Shown here: positions 1 to 8,916 of the stretch, in pieces
Position numbering within the stretch: position 1 is the first letter of the stretch
How the letters are laid out: each line of letters starts with the position of its first letter
NCBI RefSeq assembly: GCF_000420325.1
Contig: NZ_ATUS01000001.1
Span: 500,463-564,462, forward strand
Length of the DNA stretch: 64,000 nucleotides
Reading direction: 5' to 3'
Source of the DNA: Spongiibacter tropicus DSM 19543
GTDB lineage: Bacteria; Pseudomonadota; Gammaproteobacteria; Pseudomonadales; Spongiibacteraceae
The notes under the pieces: model-generated
Databases searched by the model: none
What the model saw: the letters and a program-made list of their open reading frames with translations, nothing else
Told to the model about the DNA's origin: nothing
Translations under genes and position numbers: made by a program

Positions 1-335
1 TCACAGGCCACGACCGAGGCCGCTCCGGCTTTGGCCGCCGCAATGGCCGCGACCGCAGAACCACAACCAAAATCCACCACCGACTTACCTCGGACTAACT
101 CGGGATGATCCAACAGATAGCGCGCCATGACCTGCCCGCTGCCCCAGCAAAAACACCAGTAGGCGGGGTAATTCATAATGCGCTGAATCTGCTCACTGTC
201 CAGCAGGTGCTGCGGATAGCATTCATCCAGCAGCCAAAGCTGCAATTCCGGCGCCAACGGCAAGGTTTGCGCACTCAGATCGGCGCCGGGAATAAAGTCG
301 CGCAGGCGCGACTGCAATTGCTCGAAACTGTTCAC
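1..335 (-). CDS. Class I SAM-dependent methyltransferase, 3' end cut off by window edge
   Basis: The visible N-terminal 111 residues read toward the left edge. They contain an aromatic segment YWCFCWGSGQ followed by LVRGKSVVDFGCGSAVAAIA, a glycine-rich SAM-binding motif I. The order W-GSGQ, then motif I, is typical of the ETF-beta lysine methyltransferase/nicotinamide N-methylase-like group, so a protein or small-molecule methyltransferase is likely. The start is taken as GTG at 335-333, because no ATG precedes the conserved part. It is divergent from the CULT gene with 58 bp between them. The substrate cannot be told from this fragment. Confidence 0.7.
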   Translation of the reverse strand, partial: MNSFEQLQSRLRDFIPGADLSAQTLPLAPELQLWLLDECYPQHLLDSEQIQRIMNYPAYWCFCWGSGQVMARYLLDHPELVRGKSVVDFGCGSAVAAIAAAKAGAASVVAC

Positions 336-393
336 AATAGCTGTTTACAATACCTCTATCCGGCAAGGTCGTTTTCAGGCAGGAATCCCTACT

Positions 394-765
394 ATGTCAG
401 ACACTCCCGTTGATCCCGCCCTGTCAAAATGGCTGGAAACCCTCGACGAGGGCGACGAGCATTACCTGTATTGCCAACAGTGCGCGGCCGCCATCACCCG
501 AGAAAATGCCAGACAGGAGATCAACGGTCAGCACCGCCACCGCTTCATCAATCCGGCGGCGGTAGTATACGAGGTCTGCTGCTTCGCGTCGGCCCCAGGT
601 GTGGATATCAGTGGCGAGGCCACCCGTGAACACAGTTGGTTTCCCACACACAGCTGGCAGTACGCCCACTGTATTGACTGCGCCAGCCACCTGGGCTGGT
701 ATTTTGAGCGCGATGGTCAGCAGGCATTTTTCGCGCTGATTGATGCCCGCATCACCAGCCACTGA
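394..765 (+). CDS. Bacterial cereblon-type CULT domain protein
   Basis: This 123-residue protein is essentially a single CULT domain, the ligand-binding domain of eukaryotic cereblon. Two zinc-knuckle pairs are visible, C27-x2-C30 and C93-x2-C96. Three pocket tryptophans, W82, W88 and W102, have the same 6- and 14-residue spacing as human cereblon W380, W386 and W400. Family hallmarks RHRFINP, EHSWFP and HLGWYF are present. Length matches single-domain bacterial homologues such as the Magnetospirillum protein used to study thalidomide binding. The natural ligand of bacterial CULT proteins is unsettled; in cereblon the pocket binds cyclic imides and uracil-like rings. An AGGA motif precedes the ATG. 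The next gene, rluA, starts 17 bp downstream, so the two may be co-transcribed. Confidence 0.88.
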   Translation: MSDTPVDPALSKWLETLDEGDEHYLYCQQCAAAITRENARQEINGQHRHRFINPAAVVYEVCCFASAPGVDISGEATREHSWFPTHSWQYAHCIDCASHLGWYFERDGQQAFFALIDARITSH

Positions 766-782
766 ACGATCACAGGTAACAC

Positions 783-1445
783 GTGCCCGAGTCCTCCGAA
801 TTTATCGTCCCGCCCTGCCATGACGCCGTCCGCCTGCTCTATGAAGACGAGCAGTTACTCGCCGTCGACAAGCCCGCCGGACTGCTGTCGGTGCCGGGTC
901 GCCACCCCGCCAACCGCGATTGTCTGATTACGCGCCTGCAGCAGGATTACCCCAGCGCGCGCATTGTCCATCGTCTCGATATGGCCACATCAGGGCTGAT
1001 GCTGATCGCCCTCAACCCCGATAGCCACCGAGCCTTGAGCCGCCTCTTTGAGCAACGGCAAATTCACAAGGAATACCACGCCGTAGTCGCCGGACAGGTC
1101 GCAGCCCACGAGGGCGTCATCGACCTGCCGCTCGCCTGTAACTGGCCGCGCCGCCCCCGGCAACACATCAACTTCGGGCACGGCAAACCTGCCCACACCC
1201 ACTATCGGCGACTGGACACCAGCACCACCCAAAGTCGTCTGTTGCTCACCCCCTATACCGGGCGCTCTCATCAATTGCGCGTGCACTGCGCCAGCCTCGG
1301 CCACCCGATTTTGGGCTGTGAATTCTATGCAGACGCCAGCACGCGAGATGCCTCTCCCCGCTTGCTGCTGCACGCCTCGGCACTACAGCTTCTGCACCCC
1401 GTGAGCGGAGAAGCGCTGTCGTTGCACTGCGAGCCACCGTTTTAA
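783..1445 (+). CDS. rluA: RluA-type pseudouridine synthase
   Basis: The product (220 residues, E. coli RluA 219) isomerises uridine to pseudouridine in 23S rRNA (U746) and in certain tRNAs (U32). The catalytic motif HRLDMATSG carries Asp66. AVDKPAGLLSVPGR near the N-terminus and TGRSHQLRVH near the C-terminus are classic RluA signatures. There is no S4 domain, which separates it from RluC and RluD. The start is GTG at 783, in line with the E. coli N-terminus. It lies 17 bp after the CULT gene. Confidence 0.93.
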   Translation: MPESSEFIVPPCHDAVRLLYEDEQLLAVDKPAGLLSVPGRHPANRDCLITRLQQDYPSARIVHRLDMATSGLMLIALNPDSHRALSRLFEQRQIHKEYHAVVAGQVAAHEGVIDLPLACNWPRRPRQHINFGHGKPAHTHYRRLDTSTTQSRLLLTPYTGRSHQLRVHCASLGHPILGCEFYADASTRDASPRLLLHASALQLLHPVSGEALSLHCEPPF

Positions 1446-1558
1446 CCACTCTCGCTCAGAACATCGCCCAAGGCCATCACCTGCGTATCACAACAGTCAG
1501 CCATTGCCTGCAAGGCAAGCGCTGAACTAGACTGATTTCAGCAAGAGAGAGTCTGCCC

Positions 1559-2065
1559 GTGGTCAGTACTGAAACGCTCAATCAGGTCTCGCGCATTATT
1601 CTGCGCCCCAATTGCTCTGCCAGCTGGGAGAGCAACCGGCGTATTATTTTAGGTATTGGACTGGCCAATCTCATCGCCGCGTCGGGCATGCTGTCCATCG
1701 GCGCCTGGCTGGTACTGCCCTTTATGGGGCTGGAGCTTTTTCTGCTGTGGTATTTGCTGCGGCGGGTATTCGGTAAATTACAAATCCAGCAAGTCGTCAG
1801 TATTGAAGGTAACGCGCTTACCGTCGAGATGGGTTACTTCTGCGCTGAACGCCGCTGGCTGTGGCCCCTTGCTGACAGCCGCGTGCTCGTCACCCAGCAC
1901 GACCCCCCCTGGACGCCGCTGGAAATCAGCCTCTGCCACCACGGCGAAGCCGTTCGTCTGGGCGCCTTCCTCAATAAAGAAGACTGTGAAAAACTGCTGG
2001 GCATCCTCCGCCAGCAAGGGCTGATGGTTCGCCAGTTCAGCGGCGAGGCGCTGCTGGAGGCCTGA
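1559..2065 (+). CDS. DUF2244 integral membrane protein
   Basis: The 168-residue product starts with a family-typical RIILRPNCSASW segment, then two adjacent membrane helices at about residues 31-65 (ILGIGLANLIAASG and IGAWLVLPFMGLELFLLW), followed by a soluble beta-rich tail. This layout fits the DUF2244 family of small proteobacterial membrane proteins, whose function is unknown. In other proteobacteria the family often sits near respiratory genes; no such neighbour is seen here. The start is GTG at 1559 after a GAGAGAG purine stretch. Confidence 0.7.
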   Translation: MVSTETLNQVSRIILRPNCSASWESNRRIILGIGLANLIAASGMLSIGAWLVLPFMGLELFLLWYLLRRVFGKLQIQQVVSIEGNALTVEMGYFCAERRWLWPLADSRVLVTQHDPPWTPLEISLCHHGEAVRLGAFLNKEDCEKLLGILRQQGLMVRQFSGEALLEA

Positions 2066-2074
2066 TCGCTTTGT

Positions 2075-2839
2075 CTAGGGATGAACGGTCAGCGACAACG
2101 GCGGCAAGCATTGCGCGCGTAACTGACAATGCGCCCGCAGCCGATAATGCCCCCGCTCCAGCGGCTGCATTCCCCCCAACGCCCCCGTCAGCAGCCACTG
2201 ATCCGGGCGAATTTCCCAGCCCAGCGCTATCCGCTGATTGATGAGTGCCAACAGCGTTTGCCATTGGCCCTCCGCCAATGCCTCGGCGGGCGCTTCAATC
2301 ACTGGCGCGCCGTCCTTCGTCAATTCAAGCTCAAGCCTGCCTATGTCAGCGGACAGCGGCACGCCTGCGGCGACAGCGAAGTAATGCGCAGCGACATTGC
2401 CGCGCACAATATTCAGGGCACTCAGCGGCGCAGGAATCCGGCTCAAATCCGGCAGTTCCAAGGCCAGCGCCACCCTCGACAGCTTGGATTTCAGCTCTGC
2501 CACCGAGGCCATCGGCTGGCGCTGCACGTCCCGCAGCTGAAAGGCCAACTCCATCTCGAGCATGCCCTTGCCGAAATCAGCCAGCGAGACCGCCCCACCG
2601 TCCAGCACGCCGCCTGAGGGCAAATTGCCAAACACCGCACGGTCACTGTGAAAACGCTGACGGGATAACAGACTCGTCAGCCCCGCCTTAAACCCGGCGG
2701 GCGATGCGACACCGGGAAGCGTTTGGGACAGGTTCTGATCAATATAGGCGCTCTGCCATTCGCGGTCTGTCGCCGCTTGCGCGAGCGGAGCGCTGAAAAC
2801 CACCACAGAGAGCAGACTGACAATCAGGGAACGACACAC
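2075..2839 (-). CDS. Exported protein of unknown function
   Basis: The 254-residue product has a signal peptide (hydrophobic LIVSLLSVVVF, probable cleavage after APLAQA, about residue 22). The rest is a soluble mixed alpha/beta protein without transmembrane helices. Four cysteines in the mature protein cluster at the C-terminus, two of them in AHCQLRAQC, so a disulfide is possible. I do not recognise a family. The start is a GTG preceded by AAGG. It converges on the DUF2244 gene with 9 bp between the stop codons, and shares a strand with the dehalogenase gene upstream, 36 bp away. Confidence 0.65.
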   Translation of the reverse strand: MCRSLIVSLLSVVVFSAPLAQAATDREWQSAYIDQNLSQTLPGVASPAGFKAGLTSLLSRQRFHSDRAVFGNLPSGGVLDGGAVSLADFGKGMLEMELAFQLRDVQRQPMASVAELKSKLSRVALALELPDLSRIPAPLSALNIVRGNVAAHYFAVAAGVPLSADIGRLELELTKDGAPVIEAPAEALAEGQWQTLLALINQRIALGWEIRPDQWLLTGALGGMQPLERGHYRLRAHCQLRAQCLPPLSLTVHP

Positions 2840-2875
2840 GGGCTCACTACCTTATTCGATAAAAAAACGGGGCGT

Positions 2876-3550
2876 TTACTGTCCGGCCAGCTCACCGGGC
2901 AGCGCGGCCAGCGTACTCACGGTCAGCGTCGGCGCCAGCTCCCAGGGATCCAGCAGCGCCGATGGCTCACGCTTCAGCCACACCGCCTGCAAACCCGCGC
3001 TACGGGCGCCGATCACATCAAAGCTGTTGGCGGAAATCAACCAGGCCTGCTCCTGCTCGGCATTCGCAGAACGCAAAAAATGGGCGTATACCGCCGGATT
3101 GGGTTTGTAACTGCGCAGTGGCTCAGCGCTGACAATGCCGTCGAACAGTGCTTCAAGCCCGGCATGTTCCAACAACGTCTGCACCGCCGATGCGGCGCCG
3201 TTGGAGAAAGCGTACAGGCGGCAACCCGCATCACGGAGTTCAGTCAGCGCCTGGGGTACATCATCGAAAGCGGGCAGTCGCCCATAGGCGGTCATCAGCA
3301 GTTTTCGCCGCCCCGCCGTAAGCGCCTGCCCCATGCTTTCACAGCAGTAATCCAGTGCCTGCTCAGTGCAGCGGCTGAAATCCACATAGTTCTGCATCAG
3401 TCCCCGGCGAAAGCTGTACTCCAACTGTTTTTCCCGCCAGCGCGCCGCAAACAGCGGCGCCAAGTCGCCCATCAGCTCATACAGAGGCTGCGCAATCGCT
3501 CCGGTATCGATCAGCGTGCCGTAAACATCAAAGCCCAAGACCTTGTTCAT
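2876..3550 (-). CDS. (S)-2-haloacid dehalogenase-type HAD hydrolase
   Basis: The 224-residue protein belongs to the L-2-haloacid dehalogenase branch of the HAD superfamily, which replaces halogen by hydroxyl in L-2-haloacids through an aspartyl-ester intermediate. Motif I is GFDVYGTLIDT with nucleophile Asp8 and Thr12. Motif II is FSNG, motif III the lysine of SYKPNPAVY, and motif IV SANSFDVIGARSAG with the Ser-Asn-Asp residues typical of true haloacid dehalogenases rather than phosphatases. The ATG follows a strong AGGAGG ribosome site. A different small substrate remains possible, because the family is broad. Confidence 0.85.
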   Translation of the reverse strand: MNKVLGFDVYGTLIDTGAIAQPLYELMGDLAPLFAARWREKQLEYSFRRGLMQNYVDFSRCTEQALDYCCESMGQALTAGRRKLLMTAYGRLPAFDDVPQALTELRDAGCRLYAFSNGAASAVQTLLEHAGLEALFDGIVSAEPLRSYKPNPAVYAHFLRSANAEQEQAWLISANSFDVIGARSAGLQAVWLKREPSALLDPWELAPTLTVSTLAALPGELAGQ

Positions 3551-3631
3551 CTGCCGCCTCCTGTGCCGCTACCTAGCGAAGTCTGGCAGCAATTCGGGTA
3601 AAATGCGCGCCGTTAACGCATCGAGGTAATC

Positions 3632-4987
3632 ATGACCACGTCAGACAAGGCCCCGCAAGCCCCTTCGCCCAAAGTTGGATTTGTCAGCCTGGGCTGCCCC
3701 AAAGCCCTGGTGGACTCCGAGCGCATCCTCACGCAACTGCGTATGGAGGGCTACGAGGTGGTGCCCAGCTACGACGACGCCGACGTGGTGGTGGTCAACA
3801 CCTGCGGCTTTATCGACAGCGCCAAGCAGGAATCGCTGGACGCCATCGGCGAGGCGATCAGCGAAAACGGCAAGGTCATCGTGACCGGCTGTATGGGCAA
3901 GGGCAACGATGCTGAGGTGATCAGGTCGGCCTTTCCCGAGGTATTGGGCGTCAGCGGACCAGCGGCCTATGACGAGGTAGTCAGCTCGGTCCACGAGTGG
4001 GCACCCCCGGTAGGCAAGCACGATCCCTTTGTCGATCTGGTGCCGCCGCAGGGCATCAAACTCACCCCGCGCCACTACGGTTACCTGAAAATTTCTGAAG
4101 GCTGCAACCACCGCTGCAGTTTCTGCATCATTCCCGCCATGCGTGGCGATCTGGTCAGCCGCCCGATCAGCGATGTGGTGGACGAAGCCAAGCGCATGGT
4201 GGCGGCCGGTACGCGCGAGCTGCTGATTATCTCGCAAGACACCAGCGCCTACGGGGTCGACACCAAATACAAGCTGGACTTTGTTGACGGTCGCGCACTG
4301 GAAACCCGCATGCAGGATCTGGCGGTCGCACTGGGCGAACTCGGCGTGTGGGTGCGCCTGCACTACGTGTATCCCTATCCCCATGTCGACAAGGTCATTC
4401 CGCTGATGGCCGAGGGCAAAATTCTGCCCTACCTCGACATTCCGTTTCAGCACGCCAGCCCGCGTATCCTCAAATTGATGAAGCGCCCCGGCAATCAGGA
4501 AAAAACCCTGGAGCGCATCAAGGCCTGGCGGGAAATCTGTCCCGATCTGGTTATTCGCTCCACCTTTATCGTCGGCTTCCCCGGTGAAACCGAGGAAGAC
4601 TTTCAAATGCTGCTGGACTGGCTGGAAGAAGCCCAGCTCGACCGCGTCGGCTGCTTCCAGTATTCGCCGGTGGAAGGCGCTACCGCCAATGAGCTGCCCG
4701 ATCCCGTGCCCGAGGACATCAAGCAGCAGCGCTGGGAACGCTTTATGGAAGTGCAGCAGCGCATCTCGGCGGCAAAACTCCAGCAGCGCATTGGTCAGCA
4801 ACTGGAAGTGTTGATCGACAGCGTCGACGAAGAAGGCGCCATTGGCCGCTGCTACGCCGATGCGCCCGAAATCGATGGCAAGGTGTATCTGGACGGCATT
4901 ACCGATCTGCAACCGGGCGATGCCTTGATTGCCACCATTGTTGATGCCGACGACTACGACCTCTGGGCCGTGCCCGTCGAGGAATAG
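3632..4987 (+). CDS. rimO: Ribosomal protein uS12 methylthiotransferase RimO
   Basis: RimO adds a methylthio group to Asp89 of ribosomal protein S12 using two 4Fe-4S clusters. The 451-residue protein has the N-terminal UPF0004 domain ([26 protein letters not shown] and VTGCMGKG supply its three cluster cysteines), a radical-SAM domain with CNHRCSFC, and a C-terminal TRAM domain (about residues 385-450). Its length and the GCPKA signature separate it from the tRNA enzyme MiaB. The start follows a GAGGT motif. RsmE begins 9 bp later. Confidence 0.97.
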   Translation: MTTSDKAPQAPSPKVGFVSLGCPKALVDSERILTQLRMEGYEVVPSYDDADVVVVNTCGFIDSAKQESLDAIGEAISENGKVIVTGCMGKGNDAEVIRSAFPEVLGVSGPAAYDEVVSSVHEWAPPVGKHDPFVDLVPPQGIKLTPRHYGYLKISEGCNHRCSFCIIPAMRGDLVSRPISDVVDEAKRMVAAGTRELLIISQDTSAYGVDTKYKLDFVDGRALETRMQDLAVALGELGVWVRLHYVYPYPHVDKVIPLMAEGKILPYLDIPFQHASPRILKLMKRPGNQEKTLERIKAWREICPDLVIRSTFIVGFPGETEEDFQMLLDWLEEAQLDRVGCFQYSPVEGATANELPDPVPEDIKQQRWERFMEVQQRISAAKLQQRIGQQLEVLIDSVDEEGAIGRCYADAPEIDGKVYLDGITDLQPGDALIATIVDADDYDLWAVPVEE

Positions 4988-4996
4988 ACACGCGCT

Positions 4997-5707
4997 GTGA
5001 ACCTGATTCTGCTCCGCCCCGACGACTATCTCGATCCGCAGCGGGTAAGCTTGAGCGATGCCCGCGCCGAGCAGATTCGTCAGGTGCATCGTGCCCAAGC
5101 CGGCGATTCGGTGCGCGTCGGCGACCTCGGCGGCCTGATGGGCAGCGCAATCATCGAACAGCTCGACGAGCATGCCGTTACCCTACGTGTAGCGCTCGAC
5201 CGCCAGCCACCGGCCAAACTGCCCGTCACGCTGGTGCTCGCCCTGCCCCGCCCCAAAATGGCCCGGCGCATTTGCCGTACAATTGCCGAGCTCGGCGTAC
5301 GCGAACTGATTCTGATCAACAGCTACCGGGTGGAAAAAAGCTACTGGTCCAGCCCGTTGCTGAGCGAGGACCGCATTCAGGACTATTTCATCGAAGGCTT
5401 GCAGCAATCGATGGACACCGTGTTGCCGACGTTGTGCATTGAAAAATACTTCAAACCCTTTGTGGAAGACCGCCTGCCCGCGCTGGCCAGCAACACGCGC
5501 GCACTGGTCGCCCACCCGCGCAGCGACGCGCCCTGCCCTCGCGATATCCGCGACGACAGCCTGCTCGCCATCGGTCCCGAAGGCGGCTTCATTCCCTACG
5601 AACTGGAAAAACTCGAAGAAGCTGGCTTACAAGCCGTCACCCTCGGCGAGCGGATTCTGAAAGTGGAAACGGCCGTGCCGGTGTTGTTGAGTCGATTGTT
5701 TTCCTGA
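4997..5707 (+). CDS. rsmE: 16S rRNA m3U1498 methyltransferase RsmE
   Basis: RsmE methylates N3 of U1498 in 16S rRNA. The 236-residue product has the N-terminal PUA-like part and a C-terminal SPOUT domain with the trefoil-knot signature IGPEGGFIPYELE and LGERILKVETAVPVLLS, which bind SAM. The start is a GTG at 4997, placed by the family N-terminus (NLILLRPDDY). It follows rimO by 9 bp and is probably co-transcribed with it as a ribosome-modification pair. Confidence 0.95.
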   Translation: MNLILLRPDDYLDPQRVSLSDARAEQIRQVHRAQAGDSVRVGDLGGLMGSAIIEQLDEHAVTLRVALDRQPPAKLPVTLVLALPRPKMARRICRTIAELGVRELILINSYRVEKSYWSSPLLSEDRIQDYFIEGLQQSMDTVLPTLCIEKYFKPFVEDRLPALASNTRALVAHPRSDAPCPRDIRDDSLLAIGPEGGFIPYELEKLEEAGLQAVTLGERILKVETAVPVLLSRLFS

Positions 5708-5742
5708 AGAGCGCTTATTCCTCGCTGAGGTTTCGCCAGCCT

Positions 5743-6354
5743 TCAGGGTTTCACCAGTAATCCGCCGCCTGCCGCCATCAGCCCCACACCAACCACCGCA
5801 CGTCCCTTTGCAGAAACGGATGATGAAAGCCGCGACTGTAGCTGAGGCGCCAGCGCCGCATAGGCCAGTTTGACGCCGCCAACACTCAATACGGTAATCA
5901 ACAGAACCAACCCTATATCGGCGGCAACCAGCGTCTGCATATCCATAAACAGCGGCAGCAGGCTGGCGTAAAACACGATGGCCTTGATATCCGCCAGGGT
6001 TAACAGCAATCCCGCAAGGACACTGCCCGGCAGCGATGTCGAGCGGCTAACACGGCTGTTAATGGGACGATGACGACCGCGCCAGAACTGCCAGCCCAAA
6101 AAAATCAGATACAGCCCTGCCGCCACTTTGATGACCGCAAAAACCGCCCCCAACTGCTGAGCAAGGGCGGCCATGCCCAGCACGGCCATCAGCACAAACA
6201 GGCAGTCGGCCAGCACAATCCCTAACGTGGCTGCGGCACCCTGCCGAAAGCCGCCGCGCAGGCTGCACACCGTCACCAGCAGCACACTGCTGCTGGGCAG
6301 CGCCGCCAGCGCCAGCATGGCGAGGCTCAACGCCACAATACTGGCCAGACTCAT
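5743..6354 (-). CDS. LysE/RhtB-family amino-acid exporter
   Basis: The 203-residue protein has about six hydrophobic segments and the LysE/RhtB pattern: an early LPSSSVLLVTVCSLRGGFRQG motif, then LGIVLADCLFVLMAVLGM and KVAAGLYLIFLGWQFW. Members export amino acids or related small molecules from the cytoplasm. The canonical GPxP motif of helix I is replaced by LPSS, so it may be a divergent member with a different substrate. An AGGAG site lies 8 bp before the ATG. A perfect 11-bp inverted repeat at 6376-6412 lies directly upstream. Confidence 0.8.
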   Translation of the reverse strand: MSLASIVALSLAMLALAALPSSSVLLVTVCSLRGGFRQGAAATLGIVLADCLFVLMAVLGMAALAQQLGAVFAVIKVAAGLYLIFLGWQFWRGRHRPINSRVSRSTSLPGSVLAGLLLTLADIKAIVFYASLLPLFMDMQTLVAADIGLVLLITVLSVGGVKLAYAALAPQLQSRLSSSVSAKGRAVVGVGLMAAGGGLLVKP

Positions 6355-6375
6355 GGCTAAACTCCTGTTAGCGCG

Positions 6376-6412
6376 AGGTGAATATCGGCAAGCTTACCTC
6401 AGATATTCACCT
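6376..6412 (-). promoter_or_regulatory. Perfect 11-bp inverted repeat in the LysE gene leader
   Basis: The arms AGGTGAATATC (6376-6386) and GATATTCACCT (6402-6412) are perfect complements with a 15-nt loop. The element sits between the TonB receptor stop and the exporter's ribosome site. No U-run follows on either strand, so it is more likely a protein operator or a 5'-leader hairpin than a terminator. Confidence 0.45.
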
Positions 6413-6462
6413 AATCCCCAGCACAGGGGAATAGCAACGCGATCCCACCGGCCACGCCTTGA

Positions 6463-8916
6463 TCAGGAATCCCAGCGATAAATCAGATCCGCACCGTAGC
6501 TGCGCGGCTCTCCAAACATGACTGAGCGCCCGGCCTGCGGCAGGTTGTGCACATTGCTGATGCTGTACTCCTCGTCCAGCAGGTTCTTGCTCCATAACGC
6601 CAGATCAAGCACCCCGCCCATCAGTGGAATGTCGTACCAACCCAGTCGCGCATTCAACACTGCAAAGTCATCCATGCGGTCGGCGTCAAAGGTCGCAAAT
6701 TCCCGTACACCGCCGCCATTGCGCTCATCAGTGAAGGCGTAAGTGGCATTCGCGACCACCTCTCCCCATTGCAGACTGCGCCACAGCGTCCACTCGGCCG
6801 CAGCGGTATAGGCGTGACGCGGTGCAGAATCAAACACAAAGCCGTCATCAAGCTCCCCCGACAAGGGGTTGCGGCTGGGCTCAATGCTGGCTGACAGGTA
6901 GGCGTAATTCAGGATCAGCAACAGTTGCTCAGACGCCAACCAGGTGGCATCCATCTCGAAGCCTTTCAGGGTCGATTCCCCGGCATTGGCCACAGTGGTG
7001 TCACTGGTGGTATTGGGCACGCTGAAGTTGAGTTGCTGGTCGACAAAGTCCTGCTGGAAGACGTCGGCATTGATTTGCAGGCGGTTGTCGAAGAAGCGCG
7101 ACTTGATACCCAGCTCGTAGGCCGTCACTTTCTCTTCGTCAAAGCCATTGGCAAAGCGCTGCGCGCCCTCGGGGGTTACCTGCTCGCGGGTATTAAAGCC
7201 GCCGCTTTTGTACGCCTCACTGACCTTGAAATACAGATTGATATCATCGGCGGCCTCGTACTCAGCGATAAAGGCGAAGGAATCGTCCTTAAAGTCTTTG
7301 TCGCCGGAGACATCGTAGAAGTCATCGGACAGCTGTGTGCCAATATCGCCATCGTCGCGATCGGTATTATCCAGGTCGCCCGGCACAACAAGGAAGGTAA
7401 TCTGCCTGCGCAGCGCATCAGCCTTGCGGTTGTCCTCCGAGTGTCGCGCCCCCAGAGTCAGGCTCAGCCGCTCGTCCAGAATCGGTGGGCGCCAGGTCAA
7501 CTGTGCAAACACTGCCGCCGCCGTATTTTCAATATCGAAACGAGCCTGCGTCAGCACTTCGATGCGATTGCCGGTGGAGTTCTGCTCGGCCATGCTGCCC
7601 AGCGGTGCGGATAACAAATGGCCGATCTGACCGCGCCCCTGCTGCGCCCGCTCTTCAAAGTAGTACAGACCGGTAATGTAGCTCAGCTGGCCGCCAAACA
7701 GGTCGCCCGACAATTGCAGCTCATGGGAGAACTGCTCCTGATCCACCACCGGATGAACTTCACCGTATTGCACACTACGACCGATACAGGGACTGCAGAC
7801 AGCCGAATCACCAGCGACTGCCGCCACAGGAAAACTGAATACTGGACTATTATCCAGCCGATAACCGTCAGTGCTTGCGCCGGTGGCAAGAATCGTCGGG
7901 GTTTTATCGTATAGCTCGCGCTCGGCATAGAGATATTTCAGGGTTGTCGTGTCATCAAGCTGCCAGGACAGGCTCAACTGGTGACCGGAGATACGGTTCT
8001 TCGCCTCTTCAAAGGGGGTCGCCGAAAAAATACGGTCAGGGCGGTTGCCCGAGGTATTGAAATCGAAGAACTGCCTCGCCCCGGCATTGATAAGGTTGGT
8101 AAAGAGAATTCCCTGATCCAGCCCCGGATTCGGGATCGGATCCGACGGACGGGTGTGTGAATACACCAGATTCGTATTCGTCACCTCGGCCCGGTCATAA
8201 GCGTAGTCCAGGCGGACCGTATCCGAAATATCCCAACCGATATCCAGTCGATACCCTTCGGTATCGGTGTCGCCAAAATCACCACCCTGCCCGGTATTCT
8301 CGATATACCCATCGACGCGCTTATTGAGATACGCCAGCTTGGCAGCCAAGCCCTCGACCACGGGGACATTGATCATTGTTTTACTACTGAACAGATCGCG
8401 ATCACCGACCGTAAAAGCCTGTTTCAACTGCACCCTATCAACATCCGGCTGCCGCGTAATGAGATTGACCGCCCCCGCCGTCGAGTTGCGTCCGTACAGG
8501 GTGCCCTGTGGCCCCCGCAAAACTTCAATACGCGTTAAATCCGCCAGCTCTGTCGTCAGCGCAGCAGAGCGCGCGATATAGGCGCCGTCGACATATACCC
8601 CCACCGGAGGGTCCTGCGTAATCTGCGCGTCAATCAGGCCAATGCCGCGAATATAAATACGCAGCGTCGTGGTATTAATGGGGAACGGCTGAATGGTCAT
8701 CGCCGGCACATTGTTGGCGAGATCGCCCACGTTGCCGATGCCCTCGCGCTCCAGTGCCTGTTCACCGAACGCATCCAGGGCGATCGGCGTATCCTGAAGG
8801 CTCTCCGTTTTCTTCTGCGCCGTTACCAGAACCTCCTCCAGTTGGCGAGGCTCCGCATATGCAGCGTAGTTTGTGCCGGCGGCGCCCAGCCACAGCCCGA
8901 TCAGTAGTCGTTTCAT
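6463..8916 (-). CDS. TonB-dependent outer-membrane receptor
   Basis: The 817-residue protein has a signal peptide ending near AAYA (about residue 21), then a TonB-box-like LEEVLVTAQKK. The plug domain spans about residues 40-155, with DTPIALDAFG, VYVDGAYIAR and RIEVLRGPQGTLYGRNSTAGAVN. A long beta-barrel with many aromatic strands follows. This is the subtype common in marine gammaproteobacteria and sphingomonads, where such receptors import siderophores, vitamins or hydrophobic and polycyclic compounds. There is no N-terminal signalling extension. The substrate is unknown; a sterol-desaturase-family gene next to it would fit, but does not prove, uptake of a lipid or steroid-like compound. 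Confidence 0.92.
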   Translation of the reverse strand: MKRLLIGLWLGAAGTNYAAYAEPRQLEEVLVTAQKKTESLQDTPIALDAFGEQALEREGIGNVGDLANNVPAMTIQPFPINTTTLRIYIRGIGLIDAQITQDPPVGVYVDGAYIARSAALTTELADLTRIEVLRGPQGTLYGRNSTAGAVNLITRQPDVDRVQLKQAFTVGDRDLFSSKTMINVPVVEGLAAKLAYLNKRVDGYIENTGQGGDFGDTDTEGYRLDIGWDISDTVRLDYAYDRAEVTNTNLVYSHTRPSDPIPNPGLDQGILFTNLINAGARQFFDFNTSGNRPDRIFSATPFEEAKNRISGHQLSLSWQLDDTTTLKYLYAERELYDKTPTILATGASTDGYRLDNSPVFSFPVAAVAGDSAVCSPCIGRSVQYGEVHPVVDQEQFSHELQLSGDLFGGQLSYITGLYYFEERAQQGRGQIGHLLSAPLGSMAEQNSTGNRIEVLTQARFDIENTAAAVFAQLTWRPPILDERLSLTLGARHSEDNRKADALRRQITFLVVPGDLDNTDRDDGDIGTQLSDDFYDVSGDKDFKDDSFAFIAEYEAADDINLYFKVSEAYKSGGFNTREQVTPEGAQRFANGFDEEKVTAYELGIKSRFFDNRLQINADVFQQDFVDQQLNFSVPNTTSDTTVANAGESTLKGFEMDATWLASEQLLLILNYAYLSASIEPSRNPLSGELDDGFVFDSAPRHAYTAAAEWTLWRSLQWGEVVANATYAFTDERNGGGVREFATFDADRMDDFAVLNARLGWYDIPLMGGVLDLALWSKNLLDEEYSISNVHNLPQAGRSVMFGEPRSYGADLIYRWDS

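Noticed and set aside
3641-5173. Open frame of 510 codons on the minus strand opposite rimO
   Set aside because: It is the mirror of a strongly conserved gene in GC-rich DNA, has no family-like motif, and spans the rimO-rsmE junction.
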